This document shows, in pieces, positions 36,921 through 54,300 of a DNA stretch of 64,000 nt. The notes below the pieces were generated by a model that saw only the letters and a program-made list of their open reading frames with translations, did not search any database and was not told the origin of the DNA. Made by a program: the position numbers and the translations under genes. Every line of letters starts with the position of its first letter. The first letter of the stretch is position 1. The DNA comes from Salminus brasiliensis (Eukaryota > Chordata > Actinopteri > Characiformes > Bryconidae), in the NCBI RefSeq assembly GCF_030463535.1, contig NC_132893.1, positions 26,348,782 through 26,412,781 on the forward strand, written 5' to 3'.

Positions 36921-39843
36921 ATGGCTACAGCGAGAGATGTTTTAGTAGTTGGTGTTTTGTGTGTCTCTGTGTTTGGTATTTTCTCATGGAAGTTCTCAAT
37001 ACTAGGTGATGTCTGTTAAGAAAACGTTTATTCAACATAGTCAGATTCAGCAGAGTCATTGTGTTCATTCTTGCTGTGTTCAGTGTGTCACACACAGGCT
37101 TCATCATGTGGCTCTTCACTGCAGACTCTATGATTTTATTACGAGAAAGAAGTCTAGTGTAACAGGCCTTCATAGAAAGCTGCATTTGCCTGCTGAGAAT
37201 TGAGTGTTATTCTGGTCGACAGGTGTAAAAGCTGCTTTCCAGCTGGCAGGACGTGGACTGCTGCTGCTGGCTGTGGCAGCCTGGATGGCCTCCTGCATTT
37301 TGCCAAAGCTGAAGTCTTTTTTGAGTCCAGCTAGTCCAGCTAGTCCAGCAGCACTGGAAAGTACGTTTCAGGAGCGGTCCGTATTGAAATCATGCTGATT
37401 TACACAATTTGGAGGGCTAGTCTGAAGCATTGTGCTGCACTAGTTGAATTATATGTCATGGGATGTTTATGCAGGTCCTGTTGATGAAGGGAACAGCAGA
37501 GTGAATCAGGAGCAGGCCAGAAGAGAACAGCAGCATCAACACGTTGTTAAGGTTTGACAGGCAAACAGTCTGATACAAGCATGTGCACCAACTAAAATAC
37601 TGTGTCCTATATATCTCCCTATATATAATTTTCAGATTTTTATTTGACCATATTCATATTTTATCTTCATTTAAAAGTGATCTGATCTGGGCTGAAACAC
37701 TCATTTTAATTTCTGTGCGGGTGGGCAGAGCTAAACTGCTGTGGACTGTAGATATGTATACATACCAATCAGCCATAACAATCAGCATTAATCATTCACC
37801 ACTGACATGACTCATTTCAATGGTGCCTGTCATTAGACATGAAGTGAACAGTCCGTTCTTGAATTTGATGTGTTGGAAACATGGGCAATTAAAAGGATAT
37901 GAGACACTTTAACATCATAACCCAGATGAATGGGTCAGAACATCAGGTCTCCAAAACATCAGGTCTTGTGGGGTGTTCCCGGTATGCTACTACAAAGTAC
38001 CACAGTCTGTAAACTGCTCCCTGCTGGGTGATGGCCATCAGGTCTCATTGATGGGATCTGTCAACTTCATATATTTAAAGGATCTGCTGCTAACACACTC
38101 TTGCACACTATTAAGCTGGTGGTTTTAATGATTTGGCAAAACTGGGTGTTTTTGCAGTTTGGTTTACGTAACAGGAGTGTGTTCAGATTCTTTTGTTCTG
38201 AAAAAGTGAGGAAAGTTAGGTTTTCCGTCACTGTTTAAGATTTTTGTGTTTAAAAAGCTGTCGCTGCATCACTGCATTAACTGATTTTGTATTCTCTTTT
38301 CAACACAAATAGTCCAGTGCTTATCATGAGGCTGTGCTGAAGCCTCGGGAGGAAGCAGTGCGCAGGAAGAAAGAGGAAGACTTCTATCGTATGACTGGAC
38401 AGACATGGAAGCTTAGCCAGGGTTTTTCTCTTGGAGGGGTAGGACGCCTATAAACTCTTAGCCCTTGCAAACATTTTATGATGTGTATTAGACCATGTGC
38501 TCCGCCCTGCAGCGTACTTCATGGTATCCATGATGAAAGTTGAAACACATCCCCACATTCCTGCCACCTTGGTATTTTTCCTGAAATCTATGCCTACCTT
38601 CCACATTCTGGCATTCCAGTGCAGTGATTCCCAATCCCCAGAGTTTATTTCATAGGATAGGGGAGAAGGTCCAGGTAAATGCTAGCAAAGATCTGGACAA
38701 ACAAGTAACAAAAATGAATGGTGACAACAGTTCCCTTTTAACAGTTATCAGAGCAGAAGCTGTACAGAGTTCCAGCCTGAGTTCTCTATCTATACACAGT
38801 TCCTCTATTACTCCTCATACTATAGTCATGAACTAAAGGCATGGTCTGGACTTACAGAGCTACCTTTATATTATCACATGCTTTGCTTGTGATAATATAA
38901 AGGTAGCTTTTTTCACATGCTATGCTTGTGAGTCTTGTAAGTTTTTCCTTCACTAACTTTAGCTGCTGGTGTAGGAAGGAGAGACCGAAGCAAGTCCAGA
39001 AGAAGGTGACGAGACTCCCAACCAGAGGGCTGCAAGGAAACGAAAGCAGCTAGAGCGGCCGCATCCACAAGCTCCTGCTCAAAAAGAACTTCCCAAGGAG
39101 AAAAGGGTAAGAACAGTTAACCATCATTTGAGCCTCTGCTCAATTTATACCATTAGACAATCATCACTTTTGGGACTTCCATAGCCATACACTTGCCAGC
39201 AAGCATGACTGTGACCGTGGTTATCATTCATGAACTGTGTCAAAGACTGTTTAATTGATAATTCCCTGCTTAAACTTACTATAAGAACTGAGAACCTCTG
39301 GATTATTATGGTTCAAACATTGAGATGGTCAACTTTGTTTTCTCCACTTTTTATTTATTTCAGATCATAGTCTTACCTGACGAGCCTTCTGAAAATGCTG
39401 AGGGGGTGAGTGTGTTCATTTTCACTAGAGAATTCACTGTATTTACTGAATACACTGTAGATTCACTGTATTTAGTCGTGGTTACTATAACGTATATAAT
39501 GTATAAATCTGCAGGTTGTGAGAATTGCACTGAGATGTCCAAGTGGAAGAACAGTACAACGGAGGTTTCTCAAAACCTGCAGTTCGTCTGTGAGTAGTTC
39601 TTGGTTCAAACCCAGGATGTTGTTTCAGTAGTTCTAAAAGTCTGTAAATGTAACCTGTACTTGTATGTTTAGGTCCTTTCAGACTGGTTGCACAAGTCTG
39701 GATATTCTCCCACAATATATGGCTTGTACACCTCCTTCCCTAGAAGGCCACTAATCACACACCCAGACCTCACCATAGAAGATGTTGGGATCGTTATGGA
39801 CACCGCCCTCAATGTGGGGGAACATGACTTTTTCACAACCTAA
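36921..39843 (+). CDS. ubxn8: UBX domain-containing protein 8 (UBXN8), complete, 281 aa
   Basis: UBXN8 (Rep-8) is an ER-membrane protein that tethers the p97/VCP ATPase and supports ER-associated degradation. Eight coding exons join in phase with GT-AG splice sites: 36,921-37,005; 37,223-37,360; 37,475-37,551; 38,313-38,438; 38,975-39,106; 39,364-39,405; 39,515-39,589; 39,673-39,843. The product is 281 aa; the human protein is 270. Two hydrophobic segments are seen (about residues 6-21 and 39-55, the latter with LLLLAVAAWMASCIL). A charged region with KPREEAVRRKKEEDFYRMTG, the family signature, follows at about 110-130. The UBX domain begins at residue 201 (VVRIALRCPSG) and retains the p97-contacting FPR motif in TSFPRRPL. 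The start is the first ATG of exon 1, preceded by AAATGG context. It is convergent with ppp2cb, as in human 8p12. Confidence 0.93.
37763..38138 (+). mobile_element. Tc1 deletion derivative in ubxn8 intron 3
   Basis: It starts AATCAGCCATAACA and ends GGTGGTTTTAATGATTTGGC, reading as the reverse complement of that family's terminus. It contains the transposase N-terminal region in sense orientation (GTTGGAAACATGGGCAA; CAGGTCTTGTGGGGTGTTCC) and then jumps to near the other end (AAAGGATCTGCTGCTAAC). It is the same family as 22,716-23,272. Confidence 0.7.
38858..38908. repeat. Perfect 21-bp hairpin in ubxn8 intron 4
   Basis: 38,858-38,878 and 38,888-38,908 are exact reverse complements separated by 9 bases. 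The partial direct echo CACATGCTATGCTTGTG follows at about 38,915. Confidence 0.95.
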
Positions 39844-39908
39844 TACTTACCTAATGTACTTAAAGATAGAATATTCTGTTTTGTTGTTTTGTTTTTTATT
39901 CTATGTGC

Positions 39909-39914
39909 ATTAAA
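39909..39914 (+). terminator. Candidate ubxn8 polyadenylation signal ATTAAA
   Basis: ATTAAA lies 66 bases after the ubxn8 stop codon; it is the commonest variant of AATAAA. It would give a very short 3' UTR. No stronger signal was seen close by. Confidence 0.4.
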
Positions 39915-41764
39915 TTCAGATGACTTTCAGAAAGGGGGATATCCACTAGCAGGCCTGCTGCCCGCTAATATAAATAGTATAGTTATGTATGTCTCAGTAT
40001 GTCAATCAGAGGGGTCATAAAGTCCAATTTACTGGAGCACATTCCCCAATAAAAGTATTGACGTGTCCCACTAAAATCACAGCAGTAAAAAGTCAATTTT
40101 ATTCTGAATTGCTTAGCCACACAAACTCACACCGGACACTGCATTTCCCATAATGCCCTAGCATCTAACCTAAAGCCTGAGTGGCTAATACTTTCAGTCA
40201 GGGCCATTGTATTGGTTATCTGCTTTTTGAAGTGAGTAATGGAGATTCTTACATTATTAAAAGAAAATCAGCCATATAGCAAACAAGGTAATAATAGCTC
40301 ATAGCTATATGATTTGATTATAGCCTATTATAACTGCATAACCTATCAAAACTACATATTAGAGCACTGAAGCCAAGGTATTAATGAAACTAGCAAAAGC
40401 ACCAGTTATGATAACAAGCTTTATCCTTGCTAGCTAGTAAAAGAGGCATTGAAAACACAAGCCTGCAAAATAAGCAAAGTGATATCACCAATATAATGAT
40501 GCGAAGATCAAATCAGTTTCACATGTTGTTTTATGCCTCAAAGAAAATATCACATGCATGTGCATGACAGTAAAATTCTTAATGGTAATAATAATGTTAA
40601 TATTAAAATTGTATACTATTATGAAGTAATATTGTTACTATTATGATTGTTATTACAGTGTGCCCCAGTACAACAAGTAGTCTATAAACACCCCTGGTAT
40701 CAATAATAAGAACATTTCATTTTAAAATATTTTAACAAATATATATTGTTTATCTTTTAATATTTTAATATATAAAAATGTTGTAAAAATGTGTTCTTTT
40801 TGCTCCTGTTAAGCAGAACTGACTGATCGTGTAAATGAAAAAGAGAAATAATTACGCTGAGGAAATAAAACATGTATTGTTTGGACACACCTGTTTAAAT
40901 GTATACTTATCTTAAAAACAATCTTTCCTAATGCTAGGGTAGCCACATTTTTTGAGAGCCTAAGTTTTATGTTGATCTGAAATCGGAGATGTTTTGGTCA
41001 TATAGGCTATTAATGCTATTTGTTGGTTAGAGAAAAGGTTGATGTATTAACGTACATACAGCCCCCTACCCACGACATCCGGTATCCAAGTACAGTGGAT
41101 ACCTGTGTGTCTCCTGTGTCCTCCTTTTTTGAAAACAAAAATGGTCACCCCAAAGTTTGGATCAAATGTTTTTAAGATGCTCGTCAGCACACATTCAGCC
41201 AGAACTGGTCCTGTATATCCATTTATTATTTTTGTTTTTTCTATACAAGTTGAAAAAATCTTAATCATCAGCAATGGACCAATAGAAATGATCCAGAATG
41301 ACTTGGATTAAAAATTCTCTACATGTATTTATAACGTTTATTCTGAACCTCTTTGTGAAAGAGTGAATTGTATGATTTATCATCTGTTGCTCGAGTCTCA
41401 GAAGTGTGGGTGCATTATAAAGTACTTACTGTAGATTACTGTTGGAACTCTTAGGGTTGAGCATCACTGTAGGTTAAGTTGCTCCTGCCAATCCTGAGCA
41501 CAGTAATACAAACTAGCAGACTCATCCTGGGTCAGCTTGACCGTTTCTGCAGCATCACTTTGAGCTTTTGGAGCCACCATGTGGTCGTAATGTACAAGTA
41601 CAAGAACACTTTACAGACGGTAGGAAAAAAAAAAAAAAAAAAGATGAACCACTAAAGGTTAGAGATTTCATATTTGTGTCCAAGTGACAAAAAATATACA
41701 TTGGTGTATATACAGATGTGGATTTACTGCCATTTTATCCTGCATTTATTTCATCACAAACTAC

Positions 41765-41985
41765 ATTTGTGGTATTTGGCTGATGCCTTTGTCCAGTGAG
41801 ACTCACATTTAAATTATGATACACAGGCAGGTCACTTATGTTCATAGCCTTGTTCAAGGACTGGAATTGGTGTAGCGTGGTGTGCATGCCTGGACAGGGA
41901 CTCTAGTCTAAACCCTAGTCTACTGTGGGGAATGCTGCGTCAATGCCCTATATGCTACGCCAGCCACCAGTTGGTGTTGCATAAC
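41765..41985 (-). mobile_element. SINE, reverse copy of the 34,283 family
   Basis: GGTATTTGGCTGATGCCTTTGTCCA, TTCAAGGACTGGAATTGGTGTAG and the AGTCTAAACCCTAGTCTAC region match the reverse complement of the 34,283 SINE body and head. Confidence 0.55.
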
Positions 41986-42370
41986 CGCCAGTGCTAGCTA
42001 TTTAGTTCCCTGAGATATTTCTGGCATTGGAGCAGGAACATCCACCTGCATGGAGGAAGAGCAAATCAAAAGGAACTAAGTGAAGAAAAAATGAGCTTCC
42101 AAAACTGGAGTAAAAGGACAAATAAGACCCTAAACAGGGAAATGGCCGATAGACCAACCAAACAACCCCGTCAGATCACTTCAAGCTTTCACTATTGAGG
42201 GGGAGAGAGGTGAAAATAAAAAAACAGAAAAGAGAAGGTCGAGCTCTAGTGTTGCTTCAGATCTGAACAAATTGGAACAAATCCAGTTCCTTCAGTGTGA
42301 GAAGTACTAAGGACAGCCCAACACCAAATAAAAAGCACAAAAATTGGAAATAGCTTGCGATTAAAAGTAC

Positions 42371-42376
42371 TTTATT
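42371..42376 (-). terminator. Candidate ppp2cb polyadenylation signal AATAAA
   Basis: TTTATT on the plus strand reads AATAAA on the minus strand, about 660 bases after the ppp2cb stop codon. This gives a plausible 3' UTR length. Confidence 0.4.
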
Positions 42377-43031
42377 AGTTCAAATACACCAAAGAAGAGG
42401 CAATCACTTCATGACAAATACACAGAAAAGACAGTAAACACAAAAATGGTAAGATTAGACAAAGGGGGAACAGTTTGAGTTAAGATAGGGCTTCATATAC
42501 ATGAAAGCATAAACTCCCAAAAAGGAAGAGGCTTCTCCCTCGGATTAAGCATTCATTCCCAATAGCATAGTGTTTCTTTTTTGGTGAAGACAGGAAAGGA
42601 TGTAAGCTTGTGCACTTGTATAAAATGTTACCTTATTTCACATGCCTGGCATTGCCAACTTAAAGTACATCTTTTTTTTTTCCAGTGATACCGAAGAGGG
42701 GAAAAAAGCTAAATATCACCTTTTTTTGTTTTGCTCAGAGTAATGTACAATTCAAGAACAAAGAGAACATTACTATCCATAGTATACAGCAGGCAATTGC
42801 ACTATAGGCTAAACGGGACACTGTGTAGCAGTACTGAGACACAGGGCAATTTGTATTTCTGCAATAAATGCTTGTATGGCACATTTTGGTCCATGTTAGT
42901 GCTTTCATGTCATGTCATGACACATCCCCATATATATACACGCGGTGGGATGAATATGTATATATGTCGGGATTTGCCGCATTGTGTTGTTTGCTTTAGA
43001 GGTTGTGTTCCTACGTCAGGCCAGTGCGTGT

Positions 43032-49116
<6,085 letters not shown>

Positions 49117-49700
49117 CCTGGACACGTCTTGGAAGGTAACAGACTTCTTCCTATGGCTTTTGGGGGCAGAGCGGTGGTTCTGTTATCCAGCAACGTTAAT
49201 TCCCCCCTCAGGACCGGCGGTGCTATTTGCGTCTAGCTCTGTAGCTCGCTAACCAACCAGCTAGAGTTTGGCTTAGCCGTGCAGGCGGCCGCTTAGCTTA
49301 GCCCACCGAGGGCTGGTCTCCCGGCGCCGCTTAACGAACACGTCGAAGTTGGGGCGACCACAGCTATGAAACGGACGACTCCAGGCGTTCGTCCGTCCCT
49401 GCGCTAGCCGATGGCGGTCTGATGATCGAGGGCGCCTCGACGGGATCAGCACGTTGTCGTGGATCTATTTTGGTGGCTCCCCCCAGCTCTCCCGACCTTC
49501 CCAGGGAAACTCGCTGTGTAATGGCCGCTCTGCGTTTGCCTCATATCGGCGTCATCGCAAAGGCATTCGCGGAGGATACGCGTCGCTCCGGCTGAGTCTG
49601 CGGTACAAATGCTCTGCTGCCCTCCCGCGGACAAGAGGACTGAACAGACAGACGGACCGAGCCGAGGAAGCAGTGCTTTCTCACCCAGGCCGAGTTATGA
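49117..49700 (-). promoter_or_regulatory. CpG-rich promoter and 5' UTR of ppp2cb
   Basis: CpG density rises sharply upstream of the start codon and falls at about 49,700, as in a housekeeping-gene promoter. A YY1-like CGATGGCGG lies near 49,409, and a CRE-like GATGACGCC (minus strand) lies near 49,548. No TATA box was recognised. The open frames at 49,446-49,777 on both strands are a by-product of the GC-rich sequence. Confidence 0.55.
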
Positions 49701-49779
49701 GCATGATTATCATCTGTACAGTGTCATTCCCTCGAGATTTGAGATTATACGGAGCCTCACGCAATGTATCAGGATAGAA

Positions 49780-50245
49780 AAATAATATTAAGATACTTTT
49801 GATGATAAATTGTTCCCTCAATGTAATATATCGTTCCCTAGATTTATTAAGTCATTCCCTCGATTTAATAAATTATTCCCTTAATTTAAAAACGATCCCC
49901 TTGATTGAATAAATTATTCCCTCAATGTAATAAATCATTCCCTAGATTTAATAAGTAATTCCCTCGATTTAATAATTTATTCCCTCAATTTTATAAATTA
50001 TTTTCTCGATTTAAAAACAATTCCCTCAGTTGAATAAACGATTCCCTCAATGTAATAAATCATTCCCTAGATTTATTAAGTTATTCCCCAATTTAATAAA
50101 TGATAAATGATTCCCACAAATTAATAAATTGTTCCCTCAATTTAATAAATAATTTCTTTAATTTCATAAATGATTCCCTTAATTTAATAAATAGTTTTCT
50201 CAATATTCACTAAATTATTCCCTGGGTTTAATAATTAATTCCTTC
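49780..50245. repeat. AT-rich minisatellite between ppp2cb and tex15
   Basis: A unit of about 20-24 bp, approximately ATTCCCTCAATTTAATAAAT, is repeated about 20 times with variation (CTCGATTT, CTAGATTT, CTCAATGT, CTTAATTT). It begins about 80-100 bp upstream of the ppp2cb CpG island. Confidence 0.9.
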
Positions 50246-50473
50246 AATGTGTAACTATTTGTTTTTCACAAATACATTAAATGCATAAAATACATGTTAA
50301 AATAACGATTGTATCAATATTTATATTTTTTATATTTTATAATATTTTATTTATATTCTTTTTAATAATAAAAAATAATAATTATATCATTTAATTTATA
50401 ATTTAAATTTATAGAATAAAGAAGAATGAAGGCCAACTGCAGTTTTGTAAGTTACTCAGTAAATAGTTGCAAC

Positions 50474-50528
<55 letters not shown>

Positions 50529-51358
50529 ATGTACATGCTGCACAATAAGGTATGTAGCCTTCAAAGGTATGACAATTGGTCCATGTGTTGGCAAGCAGTG
50601 AATTCATCAACACCTAATAATATGTATCAAAGGGTTCATATATTAAACAAAGTGATCTGGGAAAATGAAACGGTTGCACAAATGTATAAAGAATTTAATG
50701 ATAAAAATCTATCACATTATAAATACCAAAGGAACAACATACATAACGTCTTAGGTTTCAGAAAAATTAGTTGTAGCATATGCCGTGTTAATAAATCTGC
50801 TCTTAGTGATCTGACCACAGTCTTAAATAAGATTCACCTCCTGTTTCTCTAGCAACAGTCCCATCAGAGTCTGGCTCTTTTTACTGGAAATTTACACACA
50901 TACAGGTGGGATCAATTCATTCACAGACTAAATATCCTACAAGAGTTAGATTATCCGCTGTCTCCAGTAGAACATGACTTTTGAGTAACTGTTTTAAAGC
51001 AATGACACAGTAAGTGCACTTTTGCTACCCATCAGTGTATTAACAATTTAATGTTACGATGCAATGCAAGATAAATACAAAAGTAAGCATTTGTAACATC
51101 TCTTTACAAGGTTATTATATTACAATATACAGTTTTTATATACCCTAAATATACATATTCATATATATTTATATTTAGTTTGTTAAACAAATATTAAATT
51201 ACTTGTCCTGAAAACCTGTAACGAGACAAGGGCGAGTAACAAGCCAAGAGCATAGTTAAGAATACTCTGAACTGAAAGATGTGCACATTTTATAAAAGGA
51301 AATGAGTACACTAGCACACAGTGCACTCTGGTAACAGTAGTAGATACCATACCAGCCT
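50246..51358. other. AT-rich intergenic region, including the likely tex15 3' UTR
   Basis: No gene was recognised. A 119-codon plus-strand open frame (50,493-50,852) starts inside the TG microsatellite and has no known domain (see findings). The minus strand from 51,358 downward is probably the tex15 3' UTR; a minus-strand ATTAAA near 51,046 is a possible polyadenylation signal. Confidence 0.5.
50478..50526. repeat. (TA)n(TG)n microsatellite
   Basis: A TA run passes into a TG run of about 19 dinucleotides. Confidence 0.95.
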
Positions 51359-54300
51359 CTAAACAGGGTGGGGATGGTATTGAGTTTCGGTATGCACAGT
51401 CGGTCCAGGCACCGGCACAGAGGGGGCCACAGCAGAGTATGTTTTCCCGTTAAAAAGGAAGAAAGGATAGTTTATTGGCATCGATATCTCATGTGGTGAG
51501 AGCTGGTTCGAAGTTTTGGAGAATGACAGATGTGGAACAGGTGGAGGCACTATAGAACTCGTGTCTGGAGGTAAACATGGAAATGGGAAAGGCTGCATCA
51601 GGGGCAGAGTAGCGTCAGAAGGGTGCTCTTTCCGAAGCTCGGCATGAAGAGGTGCACCGATTGTGGGCTGAAGGTTTATTCTCTCAACAGCTCTTGGATT
51701 CATAATAAAAGGCAGAGGCCATTGATCCTGACTGCCTGCAGGGTTCTTCTGGATGTCTGTCCTTGGTTCAGTGCAAGGTATAGTCATCCTCCTCTTCGAC
51801 AAAAGCAGAGCCCTTATTTCAGGGTTTGATTTCGAGAGTTGCCCCACGCCTGGTGGGTTCCAATCCCAAGCATGTTGTCCAGCCATCCTCCAATGCCCTG
51901 CATTGCCTTGCGGAGAAAAGGCAGAGAAAGGAGTTGGGTTTCCGAGCTGGCCTGGCAGATTAGGCTGACCAAGCAGGGCAAGACCGCCATCATTGGAGTT
52001 ACGTCTGAGGGGTGGATGAGTTGCCCTGAAGACAGCAAAGTATAAGTGTTACAACAAGTTTCACCTGGCTTGTTATCGCCACTACAACAGTGCAGCTCAT
52101 TAAAACTGGATATTGACTCAGCTTGTGTTGTTTTGGCACTGTCCTCCCACACACTGAGTTTAAAATGCAGACTATCTATTTTAATTTGAGGCTGTTTACT
52201 GTTATATTGGGCAAAGCAGGGTGACAGATGGTTTACCACCAGACAAAAGTAATTGATAAGCCTTGAGGATCGAAAGGCGAGGTTACAGTTTGTTAAAAAG
52301 CTCATAAAATTCCATCTGTATGGACAGTTGCGGAGACAAATAGGGGACATGATGCATGTGCATGAGTTGCTGTCTATGAATCCGGCTAGTATCTACTTAA
52401 GATGTTACTGCTGACAGCAGCAGGATTGATTCTGAAGCATACATGGCTTATGTGCTCAGTTTCAACCAAATGCCTGGCAGCAGAAAGGAAACTAAAGCTA
52501 ATGCAGAGGTTTTTGAAGGCTTAAAAGTAGACTGTCCAAATCAGGTTGATGCTGCACTAATCTTGTATCATTGCTACTCTGGGCTCAGAATGCTGCTAAC
52601 TGCACTATGTAACTTTGGTTTAGTGGGCAGGACAATACTTGTGAGAACCCATATTCATGTAAAATACAGTAAAATCACTCTATTAGGATGGTCCATATGA
52701 TTAAATTACACTTCCTGACTAAGCGAGAATTACACTTCCTGACTGTAGAGGGAACCCAGGAGCAAGAAATCTCACATAATACTGCTTTAAGTCAGCCGTT
52801 ACATCCATTCTTGTACCAAATTTAAGATGTTTTCTTACCTTCTTCTGGCTTGCTGGTGGCTTTCTTTTATTCTGTCTTCAGTTTGAATGCCCTAAATCAT
52901 GGTAACGACAATAGTTTATATATGTATACATCATATACATTACATATAAAGTATACACAGATCAGCCATGAAATTAATACCACCTCATTGTTTATTCTAA
53001 CACTTCTACTTGCCATATAGGAGCACTTGTGATCCACCCGTACTAGGAATGACCCACCACCCAAATAATACATGCTCTGTGGTGGTCATGTTGGGTCCTA
53101 ACCGTTGAAGAACGGTGAAAAGAGGGTTAAAAGGTCTGCAAGAGTGTAGAAACAAGGTGTTAATGTTATGGCTGATCTGTGTATATCCTTCTTTTCTCAA
53201 ATCTTACCTGTGCACTGTGTGTCTTCTCATTCGAGATCCCAGACTGTGTGTCTCTGTAATTCCTGGCACCATCCATTTTTTGCTCAGGTGTGATTCGTGC
53301 TCTTTCCACAGGCTGCACAGGGTGTTCTATTTTGTTAACCAACGCTACACCAGTCTCCGTCACTCCGTAAACAATTTGTGGGTTTGACCTTTTGTATTTC
53401 AGCAGCACTTCACTTGACATTCCCTGTTCCGACTCTCGCCACACAAGAAGCTTGGATGCATCATAAAGAAGATGCTCTAAGCCAAACCAGGACACTTTAC
53501 TGATCTGATCGTTGGATTTCAAAAAGATGAGTTTTTCTTGAAGGTACCTGCATATAATGGAAAGATGTTCTGCCTTCCCTACATCGAACATTCCCGGCAA
53601 CCGATCTGATGGTGTCTCCACAAAAGTCATCACTATGCGATGTGCCTTTTCCACGCTTTCCAAATCATCTCCAAAGTTCATCATGAGAGCCACTGGTACA
53701 GACAAGAAGAAGCTCTTAATATCAGGGGGATTTCTGAGTGCAGCTTCGATCTCCAGCCTCTCTCGTTTGCTCTTCAGGTACATGTAGTATGATGTGTCAG
53801 GGGCATCTTGAAGCTGCTGGTGCAGTGTGGATACTGCAGTGTAGTACTCATGCAATTTCCTATAGCCTTCACTGGCAAGGCACTGCTGGAACGATGAAAA
53901 CAATGACGACTGTTGCTGGAAGCCAACAGCACCCTTGTAGAGTTCACCGTAGAGAGAAGGATCATACCAAAGCAAGCTCCTGAACGTAGCTTTCCTGCTC
54001 AGAAAGTTGATTTTGTTTTCAACAAACTGAAAGGCTTCCACCATCATCTGTAGCTCTAAGAACGAATTCAGTGCCTCAAATTTGAGCTCCACTGGTTCAG
54101 GAGGGTGGTCCAGATATTTTTCCAAGATGAGATTCCTGGAAATGCACGACTGTTTGAAAGGAACTTTCTGATCTTGTTCAAAGTTGGAAATGAAATACTG
54201 GAGCATGCTTTTGCATTTTAACTGCAGAGAGCTAAGTTCTGCCACACAAACTGCATGGTCAGCCAACTTCAGAGTGCTTGAGATGTCAGTGACGCTGTAC

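Larger units (their letters stand above)
39844..43031. other. Intergenic region between convergent ubxn8 and ppp2cb, including the ppp2cb 3' UTR
   Basis: The right part, about 42,371-43,031, is probably the ppp2cb 3' UTR, since a minus-strand AATAAA lies at 42,371-42,376. The left part has no gene; it holds AT-rich sequence, a reverse SINE (41,765-41,985) and an A run at 41,624-41,642. Open frames of 68-110 codons show nothing recognisable. Confidence 0.65.

Noticed and set aside
49780-50245. CRISPR-like regular repeats
   Set aside because: Units are about 20-24 bp head-to-tail without unique spacers, and the host is a vertebrate; it is a minisatellite.
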